A stretch of 32,085 nucleotides of DNA from Chloromonas sp. AAM2 (Eukaryota; Chlorophyta; Chlorophyceae; Chlamydomonadales; Chlamydomonadaceae). Under the pieces are notes generated by a model. That model had not been told where the DNA came from. It saw only the letters and a list, made by a program, of their open reading frames with translations, and did not search any database. The DNA is taken from contig QAXH01004553.1 in assembly GCA_004335635.1 (NCBI GenBank), positions 2,923-35,007 of the forward strand, given 5' to 3'. A program made the translations under genes and the position numbers. Positions 10,401 through 22,009 of the stretch are shown here, one piece after another (within the stretch, counting starts at the first letter, position 1; each line of letters starts with the position of its first letter).

Positions 10401-12936
10401 TAGTTCAGGTGTAGCTGAAGGTCTGGATGTGGGTAAAGCAAACCCATGCAGCTGCCTTCAAGCATGGCTGGTGGTAGCTACTGAGCTGCACATGCCCTTT
10501 ATCATGTGCATAACACGTGCCTGGCACATGCTGTTTGATTCAGATTTGCTCAAGTCGCACCCAGCGTTGGCCAAGGAGGTGCAGACCTTGAGCAACAACG
10601 TGATGCAGGTGCGTGTTTGTGGTGCAGCAGGGGCTGACAGGGCTCAGGGACACAGCAGATGCATGGGCAGTCAAGTGTCGGCCAGCCAGGGGCTTGTAAA
10701 GAACAGCCGCAAGGCCAGGAAAACTGGTACATACCATTCCCATGCTGATGAGCAAAGGATCTCACTTTCACTTGTTGCAGCGCATCCCAATATGGTAGTT
10801 GCCAGGACAACTTGCACCAGAATCTGACGAGTGGAGGCATTGAGGTACCAGTGTGGCTTGTGTGATGGTGGAGTGTGACGCAATGTCAATGTGTGCAGGT
10901 GCTCAAGAGCGCTGGCTGTGGTGCCAGTCAGGGGTGCTTGACAGGAACAAGCGGCGTGGCGGCAGAAGGCGGTATCCTGGCAGCCAAAGCAGTGATGGAG
11001 TCACTTGCTGCACAACCCTCGGGTGGGTCACCGCACACCGCAGCGGTGCAAAGTCGTCTTTGGTTTGTTGCCCAGCACTTGAGACTTGACTCAGCAAACT
11101 CTTAGAATTCATTATCTGGCATTCGTACACTAGGCTCAACGCCGCACGAGCAGGTCTTGGTGGGTCCGTGCTTGACGGATTGTTTTTTCATCTGGGCTTT
11201 TTCCCCCCGAATTCGAACCTGGCACTTGTCCACTTCGCACGCGCCTTGAATAGAGCAGAATTTGCGGGTTTTGTTCAGCCAGTTTTGATAGAGTGGTTGC
11301 TGGAGCTGGTTGGGTGAGGCCGTGGGACCAGGCATGCTCTCCCAGTAAAGTGACACTCGTGTTGGCTGTTATCCGCGGCAGGCGCATTCGTGCTGGGTCG
11401 TCCCTCGTGGGGCTACCCTGAGGTCAAGGAGACAGCTGAATCACGTGGGGTGGCGCACAAACAGAAGGCAGACGCACAGACAGCTGACCAGAGGGGGGAG
11501 GCGGAGGTGAAGACAGAATTGCAGGTGTGTATTGCAGGTGCATGTACAATTGAACAACAGGTGCCGACAGCCTGTAATTAGGGGGGCTTGTGGGATTGAT
11601 CCGCAGGACTGATTTGCAGCTATGCATGCACAGTCAGGCGATAATTCTGGCAGCTGTATGGACGAGGGAGCGAGGCAGCAATGGACTAACATCCCACGTA
11701 ATCTGCAGCGTTTTGTTTAGGTGCTGCCACCTTGCCTGCCTACCAACCTGTTCCTTCCCCGCGTTCCTGCTGCCCGCCCGCAGCGACACGTGGATGCCGT
11801 CCTCTCCGCTGAGCTAGGCGGCAAGCTGCTGCACCTGCGCACCGAGTTTTTCACCTACGAGTACCTGTACAAGAACCACACAAGACACTTCCACGAGGAC
11901 CCCACCACACCGGGCAAAATGATAGGTGAGCAAGTAGGTGGCCTGCCACACGCAACTGGACGCACACGCACTCGCCATTGCTTATTGGCTCTGGCTGCAC
12001 AGCATACACACAGCGGGTCATGAATGCTGTTGAACAGCGTGTGCACGAGCAGTAACGACGCCATTCACCACTGTCAGCATCGGTATTCAAAGCTTTAGCA
12101 AAGCGCTGCATTTGTTTATGGCGTGTGTGCCGTTGTTTGCCACCACTCAGAGCCTGTTCTTGTTGGTGCCTGCAGAGGACTGGTCGCTTGGCTCGTACGA
12201 CCCCGAGAGCAGTGAGACGGGCGTGCTGTCGGGCGACACCCTCCCGTTGCTGCACAGACGGGATCTGCTGCCCTCAGAGGCAGACTTGGCCAACATTGGG
12301 GCGCTCAGCTGGCCCTATGTGCGGCAATTCTATTCTGGAGGTGGGTGGAAACATGGCCCAAGCGTGTGGGCATGTCGGCAAAGATGCCAAGGCAGTCGTA
12401 CATGTCTGCAGCTCAATGGCACGTGTCCGTTTTGGATGATGAAAAGACAATGTGGAGAGTGAAAGGATGACAGCTCGAGCGCTGATGATTATACACCGCC
12501 CCCTTTGCGCGTCCCCTTTTCTTCAGCTTGTGTCGTGCCTGCGTCATGTCAGAGACACAGCACAGGCCACTTACCTGCGCCCTTACCAAGCTGGACCTTG
12601 CTGTTGATGTGTCTGTGCTATGACTGGCTTGTGCTGGCAACCCTCAACAGGCAGGCAGTGTGGTGAAGGCGAGTGGACTTATTTTGTGTTACAGACCTGG
12701 TCAGGTTTTATTATTGCCATGTTGCCGTGTGTGCAGGGAATCTGTGCGTGCTAGGTGGAGGGCGCCGTGCCATCCGCCGTACTGAGGTGCGAATCGCCTG
12801 CTCCCCGGATGGCAAGCTACAGTTCCTGGTTCGGGAACCGGACTTCTGCTCTTACATTTTCGTCATCTACTCGCCAGGACTGTGTACTGTACCTGAGTTC
12901 AAGCCCAAACCTCAACCTACGCCTGCATCTGACTGA
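7465..12936 (+). CDS. OS-9-like MRH-domain ER lectin with saposin-like and ShKT modules
   Basis: Twelve exons: 7465-7721, 7819-7904, 8057-8229, 8619-8765, 9246-9765, 10067-10222, 10544-10608, 10899-11022, 11382-11524, 11784-11925, 12176-12340, 12737-12936. They sum to 2,178 nt, exactly 725 aa plus stop. Domains in order: signal peptide (1-22); saposin/canopy-like helical segment with CTVC at 110-113, C150 and C220; helical stretch then Ala/Gly/Gln-rich linker (about 255-350) and an acidic tail; ShKT module with six cysteines C398, C405, C414, C431, C435, C438; MRH domain about 558-715. The MRH part shows SLGSYDP (as in OS-9), R678, E693, Y699 and cysteines C663, C681, C697, C709. OS-9/Yos9 lectins read trimmed mannose on misfolded glycoproteins for ER-associated degradation. 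Here the WW motif is FF (579-580), the usual Gln is H592, and two cysteine positions are L572 and L585. No KDEL-type tail is seen (ends PASD). Family is well supported; function as a lectin is inferred. Confidence 0.75.
9081..9166 (+). repeat. 24-bp minisatellite in intron 4 of the OS-9-like gene
   Basis: Unit GTGCATGATGTGCTGAGCATGAGG-like, perfect in three copies plus a partial fourth (about 3.6 copies). It is intronic, between exons ending 8765 and starting 9246. Open frames across it on both strands are produced by the repeat and are not coding. Confidence 0.9.
10230..10285 (+). repeat. 14-bp tandem repeat in intron 6 of the OS-9-like gene
   Basis: Four perfect tandem copies of GGTTGGTGCAGGGC start seven bases after the exon ending at 10222. 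Each unit contains a TGCAGG that looks like an acceptor, so the array supplies several decoy 3' splice sites close to the donor. Confidence 0.9.
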
Positions 12937-13683
12937 CTGATTGTATTGGCTGTATGCACCCTGATACAGCTCTGTAATGATAGGTCTCCTCACGACAGTT
13001 GGCCTCAGACGTCGCCCCGTATCAATGACTGGAGGGCTAGAAGGTTCCACGGAGGAAGTGCACACCATGCAGCGCGTTCACGCAAATGGACCAATCTTGT
13101 ACTGCAGAAAATCAATGACACACAAGCGTTCCGCTCACTCTTGACAAGATTAATTAAGGTCAAAAAACTGAAGCGGGTTACAAGGTGTGAGTGCACAACG
13201 CTTTTTGCTTATGTACAACGCAACGGAAGTGCACGCAAAAGAAAAGATGTTTGCCAGTTCTGGGACAATTTGTGTGTTCGACTCACTTGTGGTGATACGC
13301 ATTCAGGGTTATCATGTGTATGTGTGCGATAGTCCCAAGCTATCAAGAAAGTGACCAGCAGAAGCAGCAAGATCACCCAGTTGAACAAGGTTGTTGTCGC
13401 AATGATATGCTCCAGACAATTGAACGATTAACAAGCCGCTCTGCGGTCCCGACTTCGGACTTCTTGACCTACCCTAACCTTGCGCAAACTCCGGACATCA
13501 AGTCAAAAGACGCCAGGCACGCCTTGCAGTAAGTGCATTTGCTCCACCATTGACGCGAATGACCAAACACGGGGTATCAGGACGCATCAGCCTGGTCCAA
13601 GACATCTGTGTGACCATGTGAGTAGTCGTCGGCTTGCGGAACCTAGGGTTGCGGGGCACTCTCCGGAGCGCGCATTAGCGAAA
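12937..13683. other. Intergenic region between OS-9-like and ACLA genes
   Basis: About 750 bp holding the short 3' UTR of the OS-9-like gene, then the ACLA promoter and 5' UTR. A 3'-end signal candidate lies at 12973. A short match to sequences near 2852 and 31997 occurs at about 13247. I see no gene on either strand. Confidence 0.45.
12973..12977 (+). terminator. Candidate TGTAA polyadenylation signal, OS-9-like gene
   Basis: TGTAA lies 37 bases after the stop codon at 12936. TGTAA is the usual polyadenylation signal of Chlamydomonas-type green algae. The 3' UTR would be short, and five-base matches are common by chance. Confidence 0.35.
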
Positions 13684-16600
13684 ATGGCACGCAAGAAGAT
13701 TCGTGAGTATGATGCAAAGCGACTGCTGAAGACCCATTTCAAGCGCCTGGCGTTGAAAGACTTGCCGATCCAGGTAGCGCAAGTGAATGCTGGGACTGAC
13801 ACCACAGCCCTACTGCAAGAGCATCCTTGGCTTGTCAGTTCCAAGCTGGTTGTTAAGCCTGACATGCTCTTTGGTCAGCGGGGCAAGCACGATCTCGTCG
13901 GGCTCAACCTAGACTGGCCAGCGGCAGAAGCATTTATCAAGCAGCGGTTGGGCAAGTCGGTCACAGTCAAGGGCTGCACTGGGCCCGTCACTACATTCAT
14001 CGTGGAGCCATTCGTACCGCATAGCGAAGAGTACTATCTGTCCATCCAGGTGAGGAAGGGCTTACGAAACTCAAATTGGATCAGATCGCCACTGGGGTTT
14101 TCGCACGAGGCGCGATGAATGCCTGCAAGGCCAATGCCAAACCTGCTGGCATGCAGATGTGTGCCTGTCTTGATTATTTCATGATAACGTGCTAAAGGCT
14201 GGAGATCCTGCATAGCGTGCATGCCCAGCTCAATGCAGGACATGAACGCCATACCGTTGAGAAAAGAATTGTAGCATTGGCCTGAGTTCCTGAGGACCTG
14301 GCTTTTGAATGTCTAGTGTGCTCAGATGGTGGCCGTATGCACAGCCTCACGACAAACACAGTGCAGCCAAAGAGGCCTGAATGAGAATTTGGCATGTATT
14401 CAAGTGGCGGGTGGCCAGACAAGCATGAATGCCACACACGCATCCAGCGTACGTATGTGCCAATGTGCAGAGCGTTTTAAGGCAGGTCTGTGTTTACATG
14501 CCTACAGAGCAACCGCCTGGACTACCAGATCAGCTTCTCCCCTTGTGGTGGCATGGACGTGGAGGAGCACTGGGACCAGCTGTGCACCATCAAGCTGGAT
14601 GACGGCGAGGCGCTCACCAGCGATCGGGCAGCGCCCCTCACAGCAGGCATTCCCTTGGAGTCCAAACACGCTGTGGAGGGCTTTATTATGTCCGTCTTCC
14701 AAGTGTTTTTGTAAGTTGCTGCAATGTCAGCGTCGCATGACCCGGGCACACACGGAGAGCACGAAACGGTTCAGTAAGGTACTGTGCGCATTGTGTGCTT
14801 GGGTGCAGCAAGCAATGCATGGGCGGGTCAGTCCAGCATGGTTGGGCGAACATTATGCATTGGACGGGTCACACAAGGCACGTGCTGCAGACAGCAGCCA
14901 GAAGACTCACTACACTTGCTGTTCAGGCACAGGCTGATTACCGTGGTTATGACTTGATGACAGGCGTTGTGTACCTGCACCACTTGTCTTGCGTGCAGGG
15001 ACCTGGACTGCACACTCCTTGAGATGAACCCCTTCACCTTCGACAGCTCTGGACAGCCCTTCCCCCTGGACATACGCATGGAGCTGGATGACACAGCAAA
15101 GTTCAGGTGGGAGAAAGTGGTTCGGTTTCAGGGTATGGAGTACATGCGTTTGACCCGCAACATCAAGCTCAGCAAGGTTAGGGGAAAAGACTGGCATTAC
15201 GATGCATGATGAGTTGCACAAGTTATTGCGCAACAGGCCAGTCCTGCTTGAGCGCACACTGCTTGTGCGCACATTGGCACATTGGTACAATGTGCATCAA
15301 CGCTATCAGTTAGTTGAGCGAGGCAAATGTGGTTGGAGATGAGGACTGGAGAGGAGGCCTGACAGAGTGACACTGTATCAGGCCTCTTGACCAGTTCGTG
15401 CTTGTGCTCGTCTCAGCCCAACACCACAGATCTGCTCAAGCCTATGTGTCCTTCAATGCACTGCTTCAGGAGCGGTACCAAGTGGGGTGACGTCGAGTTC
15501 CCCCTCCCCTTCGGCCGCCTGCTGACCCCTGCTGAGTCCTTCATTGCCACCCTGGACGAGGCCACCGGTGCGTCGCTCAAGTTCACGGTGCTCAACCCCA
15601 AGGGCCGCGTGTGGCTGATGGTGGCGGGCGGCGGGGCCAGCGTCATCTACACAGACACCGTGGCGGACCTGGGGTACTCACAGGTAACCTGACTGGGCAA
15701 GTGTGTTGATAGTGATTCTTACTCGCTAGGTTGAGGTACAACTGAGCCGGTGAGTGGCGGGAGATAACCAGGTTTCGTCAGGTTAAGGTATAGAAGCAAG
15801 AACATGGCAGCCAATACTGGTAAACTTAGACGCAGGCCTGAGGGATTAGAGGAGGAATTGTCGGTTTGTACGGCATGGTATGGTAGCGTAGCGGTTCCGC
15901 AGAAGCTGGTGTTGAATCACGCATGATTGTGGCACACCGTGCGGGTGATGGATGCTTGCTGTGCGCCTTATCATCTGCCTGGCAAACCTTGCATGCAATC
16001 CTCATACCGCCCCCTATGCTGTTGGTTCCATGTTTACAAGGACACTGACTTGTGCAGGAGCTCGGCAACTATGGCGAATACTCAGGTGCCCCAAACACTG
16101 CAGAGACGAATGCCTATGCGAACACGGTGAGCACGGACAAGAGGCATAGTTTCACAGCTGCTCCCATATCTTCGCAAGAGGAACACACACTCCTGATGAG
16201 CCTTGCTGTTGTTGCCCGTTCACACTGCAGTCGTCCCCTGCACTTGGGATGAGTCGCTGGTGCTCAATTGAATCTGTTAGCATTCAAGACCAACAGTGTA
16301 CTTTTCCAATCACCTTGCTGTGTTTTGATTATGATCGCGTTGTCAGGTGCTCGACTGTGCCACTTCCAACCTGGACTCACGGGGGCGCGCTCTCATCATT
16401 GGTGGTGGCATTGCCAACTTCACCGATGTGGCAGCTACCTTCACAGTCAGTGCTGCATCCAGTAAACTCATCACGCAGCGACAAGTGTGACCTGCCAGCG
16501 AAGGCCTGTTGCTTGGTTGAGCACATGCTTGGTCTTACAGGACAATCGTTAATTGTTGGTGTTGACAATGCAGCCAGCTGTTGAGGTTCACTGCCAAGCC

Positions 16601-17398
16601 GCATTTGGCTAGAAATCCACATCAGAGAACCAAGGTCACAAACAGTCTCCCATGTGCAAAGGCCATGGATCATGTACACTTGAAGTACACCGGCGCAGTG
16701 ACTGCACACAGTGCCTTCACTTGCACTGTGGGCCAACACAAGACCCGCACCACTCGCACGGTTACTACAGGTTGAATAATGAAGTTTTGGCTGACAAATC
16801 TGCAATGCCTCCCTGCAGGGCATCATCGCTGCCCTGCGACAGCACGCGGAGGCAATTCGTGCAGCAAAGATGCACATCTTCGTGCGGCGAGGCGGGCCAA
16901 ACTACCAGAAGGGCCTCCAGCTCATGCGCGAGCTGGGCACTGAGCTAAACCTGCCCATAAAGGTGACCAACAGATCGCTGCAAACCATTGCCCTGCCCAC
17001 GCTTGACTGTGCTATGTGTCTGTTCTGCCAGCACAGCAGGTCACGACGCTCGCTTTGTTTCTATTGTTCTTCACTGTCTGCTCACCAAACACGGACAAAA
17101 TGCATGTAATGTCCAGGCTGGGTCAGTGATAAGGTATTGCCATACTGCAGAGTGCATGTGACGTGTCATCATAGATGACAGCACTACATTCATACTCACT
17201 CCATGAGCTCCATGGTGCATGTCTATCACCGCACGTCAAAACCTGCTCTGCCCATGACACACGTATTCCCAATCATGCATGACCCAACTCTGACACACAT
17301 CTTGCAACGTCTGCATGCTACAGGTGTACGGTCCAGACAGCAGCATGACAGGCATCTGCGCAGAAGCTATTGACTACGTCAAGTCCTTTGGAGCCTGA
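13684..17398 (+). CDS. ACLA: ATP-citrate lyase subunit A
   Basis: Eight exons: 13684-14049, 14508-14710, 14999-15106, 15470-15683, 16058-16126, 16347-16445, 16819-16962, 17324-17398. They give 1,278 nt, 425 aa, the normal length for plant ACLA. The ATG has a good context (GAAAATGGC) and the protein starts [10 protein letters not shown] like the plant enzyme, with no transit peptide, so it is cytosolic. With subunit B it converts citrate, CoA and ATP to acetyl-CoA and oxaloacetate. The N-terminal half is an ATP-grasp domain: [14 protein letters not shown] (about 56-69), [11 protein letters not shown] and LEMNPFTF. The C-terminal half is the citrate-binding domain: [42 protein letters not shown] and [12 protein letters not shown]. 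The catalytic phosphohistidine and CoA site belong to subunit B, which is not in the window. All motifs are intact and all introns are GT-AG. Confidence 0.96.
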
Positions 17399-17922
17399 TA
17401 CACTCGTGGATTCGCATGATGCATCGGGGTGGAGAGCACACCTTGCGGGGTAAATTTCTGACCCTCTCCACTAGACAGTGTGCTGGCTTCCTTTGGAGAG
17501 CTAAATACCCTTTGGCTGGTCAGGTTGCCAGATCTGGTACTGCCATACTTATTCAGTGATAGTGTACGCAGGTTGTACAGCGAGGTACTGGGCAAGTCCA
17601 CGCACCAGCTGTTTATCTTTTTTTTTTGTGGCAGGTTGTCCAGGCGTATTTTTTGTTTAGCAGTGCTTGAGAGACTTCTGTTAAGACTTGACCCAATGCT
17701 CGACATGCAGCATTACCTCTGCCACGCAAGCAAACGGAAACTACTGCTGAGAACCCTGATGTAACCGAGAGCGGTGCTTTTACCTGCCTCTGGACTGATC
17801 ATTTGCCTTCGTCGCTGTAGTTATTGTGACTGTGAATGGACAGTCAGAGAAGCACCTGCTCGCACACTCTCAAAAGCGTAGGAAACCCTGCTCAAAGAAC
17901 TTGAGAGCGCAATGTGAGCTCA
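17399..17922. other. Short intergenic region between ACLA and PDK
   Basis: It spans 524 bp. It contains the ACLA 3' UTR, a run of ten T at 17618-17627, a TGTAA candidate at 17760 and the presumed PDK promoter. No other gene is visible. Confidence 0.5.
17760..17764 (+). terminator. Candidate TGTAA polyadenylation signal, ACLA
   Basis: TGTAA lies about 360 bases after the ACLA stop and about 160 bases before the PDK start, a typical 3' UTR length for green algae. It would leave a very short spacer for the PDK promoter. Confidence 0.45.
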
Positions 17923-20695
17923 ATGATGGCTCAACAAGCTCAACTTGCAGCTAGTTTCGCCATGGGATTCGCACGGCAAGTGGCGCGCGCCGCAGAGGCC
18001 TCCACCGTGGCCAAGGGCCATCGGTTGGTGGACGTAGTGAACAAGGACCTAGTGGACGACATCTTTGCACACGCTCTTAAGAAGCAGACTGGCGTCTCGC
18101 TCAAGTATATGCTAGACTTTGGAGCGAACCCCATCGACCGGCAGTTGCTGCTCTCAGCGCAATTCTTGCACAAGGAATTGCCTGTGAGGCTGGCACATCG
18201 AGTAGCAGAGCTGGAGAATTTGCCTTACGGCCTTTCTGCCAAGTCCAGCATTCTGAAGGTGAGAAAAAGACTAAGGAATTGAAGAAGGCGGGATGCCCTT
18301 TTACAGCTGACCTGTAGCCAGTGGCTTCGTGCGCCCACGCAGGTTCGAGATTGGTACGTGGAGTCTTTCAAGGAGCTACGTAGTTTTCCACTTATTAGAG
18401 ACGCACATGATGAGGGCAAGTTCACGGGCATGCTCAGCTCCATCTACCGCCGGCATGCAAACGTTGTGCCGGTCATGGCCAAGGGCGTGGCTGAGCTCAG
18501 AAGGGAGCTCATACGTGAACAGTCACTGCTCCAAGAGATGCCAGAAATCCATCAGTTCCTGGATGGGTTCTACCTGTCACGCATTGGCATCCGCATCCTG
18601 ATTGGTGAGCAGAGCATTCCAGCCACACTTCAGCCCACCCTTGCTGTCGTCATGCAGCCTGTATGCCCTCCCTGTGCCATGCACTTGGAGAACTGCAGTG
18701 GCAGGTGCTTTTTTACGACGGCATTGCCACATGTCAGAACACCGCTGCACCAGGACATGACCATTGGATATGTGCCTTCTGTACTACCGAATGTTCAGGG
18801 CAACACATTGCATTGCACGAGCCTTCCAAGGAGAACCACAGCGGGCTGATTTGCACGCACTGCTCGCCAGTCAGCGTGGCCCAGGATGCCATCAATGATG
18901 CACGTTCCATCTGCTTGCGGGAGTACGGAGCCTCACCAGAGGCAAGTGAAGTCACAGCTTGCAGCAGGGGATGAGTATGGTAAAACTGGCAGCAGATCGT
19001 CTTTGCACGTACAGAGAAGTTCCTCAGTATATGGCAAGGCAATGATTGCACCAGGCCATGCTATCACCCCACTACCGATCTACTGCAACCACCTGTGCTG
19101 CAGAGGGTTTGCATCAGTCTTGTCCAGGCCATGGCTGTTGTGTGCTTACCAGGGGGTCAAGTGCAGACATTGACATGTGCAAGTGACGGTTGCTCGTTTA
19201 CATGCACATTGTGCTTCAGAGCAGAAAATTTACCTTATCAGCCGACTGTCACTGTCTTCTGCTACCCTGGCGCTCTCTGCAGGTGACCGTGTATGGCGAC
19301 CCCAAGTTTGTTTTCCCCTACGTTCCCTCCCACCTGCATCACATGGTGTTTGAGCTTGTAAAGAACAGCTTGAGAGCGGTGCAGGATAAGTTTGAGGATG
19401 CAGACATCGACCCGCCACCTATAAGGTGAGCAGCACAGCCTTGGTGCTTGACGGTTGTAGCCAACTTGAGTGTGTGTTGCGCTGGGCCAAGCACCTGTCA
19501 CGGACACCTGATTCGGATGTGGAGCTGACACTCACTTCTTTCTTCGCAAACACACTTCTCTCTTTGCAAACAAGCATCAAAACCAGCATTACAGGCATTT
19601 CCACCTGTGCATCACACACATCATGGCTCAGTACATGTCATGACATGTTCTGTTCCTCGTGTTTAGGTATGCTGCCCAACTGGCTGCAGCATGCCCAACT
19701 AGCTGCCACTGCCTGTTGTCAGTTTCCAGCCCGGGTGTCGGCTTAGGCTTACTCGCTGGGGGAGTCTGTCTGTTGCATTGCACCAGCCCTTCCATGCACT
19801 GGTTGCACAGGCTTGTAGTGGCCGAGGGCGGTGAGGACGTGACCATCAAAGTGAGCGACGAGGGGGGCGGCATTCCCCGCAGCGGCATGCCAAACATCTG
19901 GACCTACCTCTACTCAACGGCAAAACAACCCGTGGAAATGGAGAAGGTGAGGAAACAAAGCAAACAAGCCGCAGCAGCAGCAGCAGCATACACAAGGGTG
20001 TTGGCTCCAATGGACATAGGACAACGGCAGTTGTGGGCGTTGTGTTGAGGCAGCACAGGAAGCTAGGCGAGCCCAGCAGCAAGTGTCTGACCGTGGCGGG
20101 CCAGGCAGCCAACCAATACACACAATCGGATTTTGAGGTCAGCGAAGCAGCAGTAACAAACACATGGGTTGAGTTCAACCTGTGAGCTGAAGCAAACAGG
20201 GCTGGCGAGGCCGGCAGGGCTGACTGGTGTGGCTGATTGCGTGGTTCACAGCAGGTGGGCGACGGTGCAGATGGGCCCGTGGTGTTGGCGGGGTACGGCT
20301 ACGGCCTGCCCATCAGCCGCCTCTACGCGAGATATTTTGGAGGAGACCTGCAGATCATTTCCATGGAGGGGTGAGTCGCCCCAATGCTCACCATCGGGGA
20401 TGCATCCTTGACACTCAGGCAGCAACACCTTGCGCACTTGCCTTAAGGCTCACTTGCCTTGCATTCCCTTTAGCACAGGCAAGGTGCAGGCAAGTTTTCA
20501 GGTGCAGGTGATCCCAAAGGAATACATGAAGGATGTGTCTCTCATGCCCCCTGACAGTTTGGGTTCACTTGTCCGGTGTGTGCTCACAAGGTTGCATTAA
20601 GTAAGTCACAATTGTTGCTTGTTGCATGCAGGTATGGGACGGATGCCTACCTACATCTAAATCGCCTGGGCAACTCACAAGAGCCGTTGCCTTGA
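17923..20695 (+). CDS. PDK: Mitochondrial pyruvate dehydrogenase kinase
   Basis: Seven exons: 17923-18258, 18343-18604, 18799-18941, 19283-19425, 19811-19946, 20255-20370, 20632-20695. They give 1,200 nt, 399 aa. Two adjacent ATGs (17923, 17926) can start the protein. The Ala/Arg/Gln-rich, acid-poor first 25 residues suit a mitochondrial presequence. PDK phosphorylates the E1-alpha subunit of pyruvate dehydrogenase and switches the complex off. The regulatory four-helix part ends with the conserved [17 protein letters not shown] (H182). The GHKL ATPase part has the N box ELVKNS (E271, N275), G1 box DEGGGI (311-316) and G2 box GYGYGLP (353-359), then [10 protein letters not shown] and a C-terminus ending SQEPLP as in plant PDKs. 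Intron 3 uses a GC donor, and exon 6 has a CAGCAG tandem acceptor. Branched-chain ketoacid dehydrogenase kinase is less likely given the close match to plant PDK throughout. Confidence 0.95.
18942..19282 (+). other. GC-AG intron in PDK
   Basis: The exon ends GAG and the intron begins GCAAGT, the exact consensus for GC donors. It ends CTCTGCAG before VTVYGDPKF. Family alignment (EYGASPE to VTVYGDP) fixes both borders, and no GT donor in phase is available. Confidence 0.85.
20249..20257 (+). other. Tandem CAGCAG acceptor before PDK exon 6
   Basis: The intron ends in CACAGCAG followed by GTGGGC. Splicing after the second CAG (exon from 20255) or the first (exon from 20252) both keep the frame and differ by one Gln between residues 340 and 341, in the variable loop before the G2 box. 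Confidence 0.7.
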
Positions 20696-21192
20696 GCTAA
20701 GAGTGGGTCAATGGCACTTGCTGTCAGCTGGCAAACTGGAGGGGATGCCGCTGCCCTGCTCATGCAGTCGGGCGGTGGCATGCGCTTGTTCATGCGTGGG
20801 TCTTCCAGTAATCACAAGTGGAGATCAGCATCGCTATGAACAAGTAGCAATACGTAGCAGCAGCAGCCATGCCATCACGGTGCAGGTGCACATGCAGCTT
20901 GATGGCATACATGACAAGTCTGCAGCCTGCAATAACAGCCTACATGACAGTCTTCCAGCCCCTCAGGGGTCCAGAGACATGTGGCACACACGCGCCATGC
21001 AAGCCTGCGTCTCTGGGTATCCATGCGCACGATGCTCTTGGAAGCCTGGGCATAACCTTTGCCCAATCTGTTGTCATAGGCAGACGCATGGGACGTTTAC
21101 AACTTGCATGGCTGAACAGAGAGCCTGAGTGATATCCACGGGTGTGGGGTGTGGGTTGCTAACGCGTGTAGTTTTCACCTGCACTGCCCAGA

Positions 21193-21378
21193 ATGGGAGC
21201 TTGCAAACTGCTGTGTATCCTGTTCTTGCTCTTCACTGCTCTCAACTTACCAGAATATCTTGCTGCCCGGCATATTGATTGCGGCGCATCACTGAGTAGG
21301 GCAAAACTGATCCCTGCTGGGAGATTTTGCTTTGCTGCTGCTTCACTTGCCAGACTGGGACTGGCCGCGGCACAATGA
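21193..21378 (+). CDS. Possible small secreted ORF (weak)
   Basis: An ATG-initiated frame of 61 codons starts with Lys then a hydrophobic run LLCILFLLFTALNL, like a signal peptide. The remainder has only two cysteines and no family resemblance. A 3' splice-like or 5' splice-like extension was not found. It may be chance within the PDK downstream region. Confidence 0.15.
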   Translation: MGACKLLCILFLLFTALNLPEYLAARHIDCGASLSRAKLIPAGRFCFAAASLARLGLAAAQ

Positions 21379-21771
21379 CAGGTCGTTTACTTGTGTTCGT
21401 CATTTGGCATGTCCTGCATGGAATACATTTTGCCATGTCTCGTGCCAAGGATGTGGCAGGTGGACGGCCAGGCATGCCTGTAGCTAGCATAACTGTGTAC
21501 TCAAGTTGAGCCTTGTGGGCTGGCCAACTTGGCTGGCCCAAGCATGATCGTCGGAAGGTGATGCCAGGCAAAGGCACTGCAGGCATAATGCGCTATTTCA
21601 TCTTAAGGTTGTGTGTAGTTTTTCATTTAGCACAGGGCAATCATGCGGCAGTGACATGTCAGATTACAGGTGGCGACAAATCATTTATTTTTCTCCACAG
21701 GCCAGTGCGTCATGCGTGTTGGTTCCATGGACTCTGTTCTTTTCTGGCTTGAATGGGCGTAATATGGACTG

Positions 21772-21842
21772 GCCACCCGCCTCCTTGGGGAGGTAGCCAA
21801 GCCCTCCACCCCCCGACTGAGACAGCCGCAGCGCTTCATTGG
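21772..21842 (+). repeat. Dispersed repeat, copy 1 (abuts N gap)
   Basis: A segment of about 70 bp beginning CCACCCGCCTCCTTGGGG and ending GCGCTTCATTGG. It is nearly identical to 28394-28448 (shorter) and 31002-31070. It runs directly into the run of Ns, so the gap may have formed because the assembler could not pass this repeat. Confidence 0.85.
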
Positions 21843-21936
21843 NNNNNNNNNNNNNNNNNNNNNNNNNNNNNNNNNNNNNNNNNNNNNNNNNNNNNNNNNN
21901 NNNNNNNNNNNNNNNNNNNNNNNNNNNNNNNNNNNN
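21843..21936. other. Assembly gap (94 N)
   Basis: A run of unknown bases. The left flank is a dispersed repeat and the right flank leads within 75 bases into a copied fragment of a PDK exon, so order and spacing across the gap should not be trusted. Confidence 0.99.
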
Positions 21937-22009
21937 CTGCTAGCGGAACTTGTTGCCAGCAGGTTCGGACGATGCCCTCCGTAATGTGCCGGCATGGTGT
22001 GGTGGTTGC

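Noticed and set aside
13684..20695. Operon of ACLA and PDK
   Set aside because: Nuclear algal genes with introns and separate start sites; polycistronic transcription cannot be supported from the sequence.
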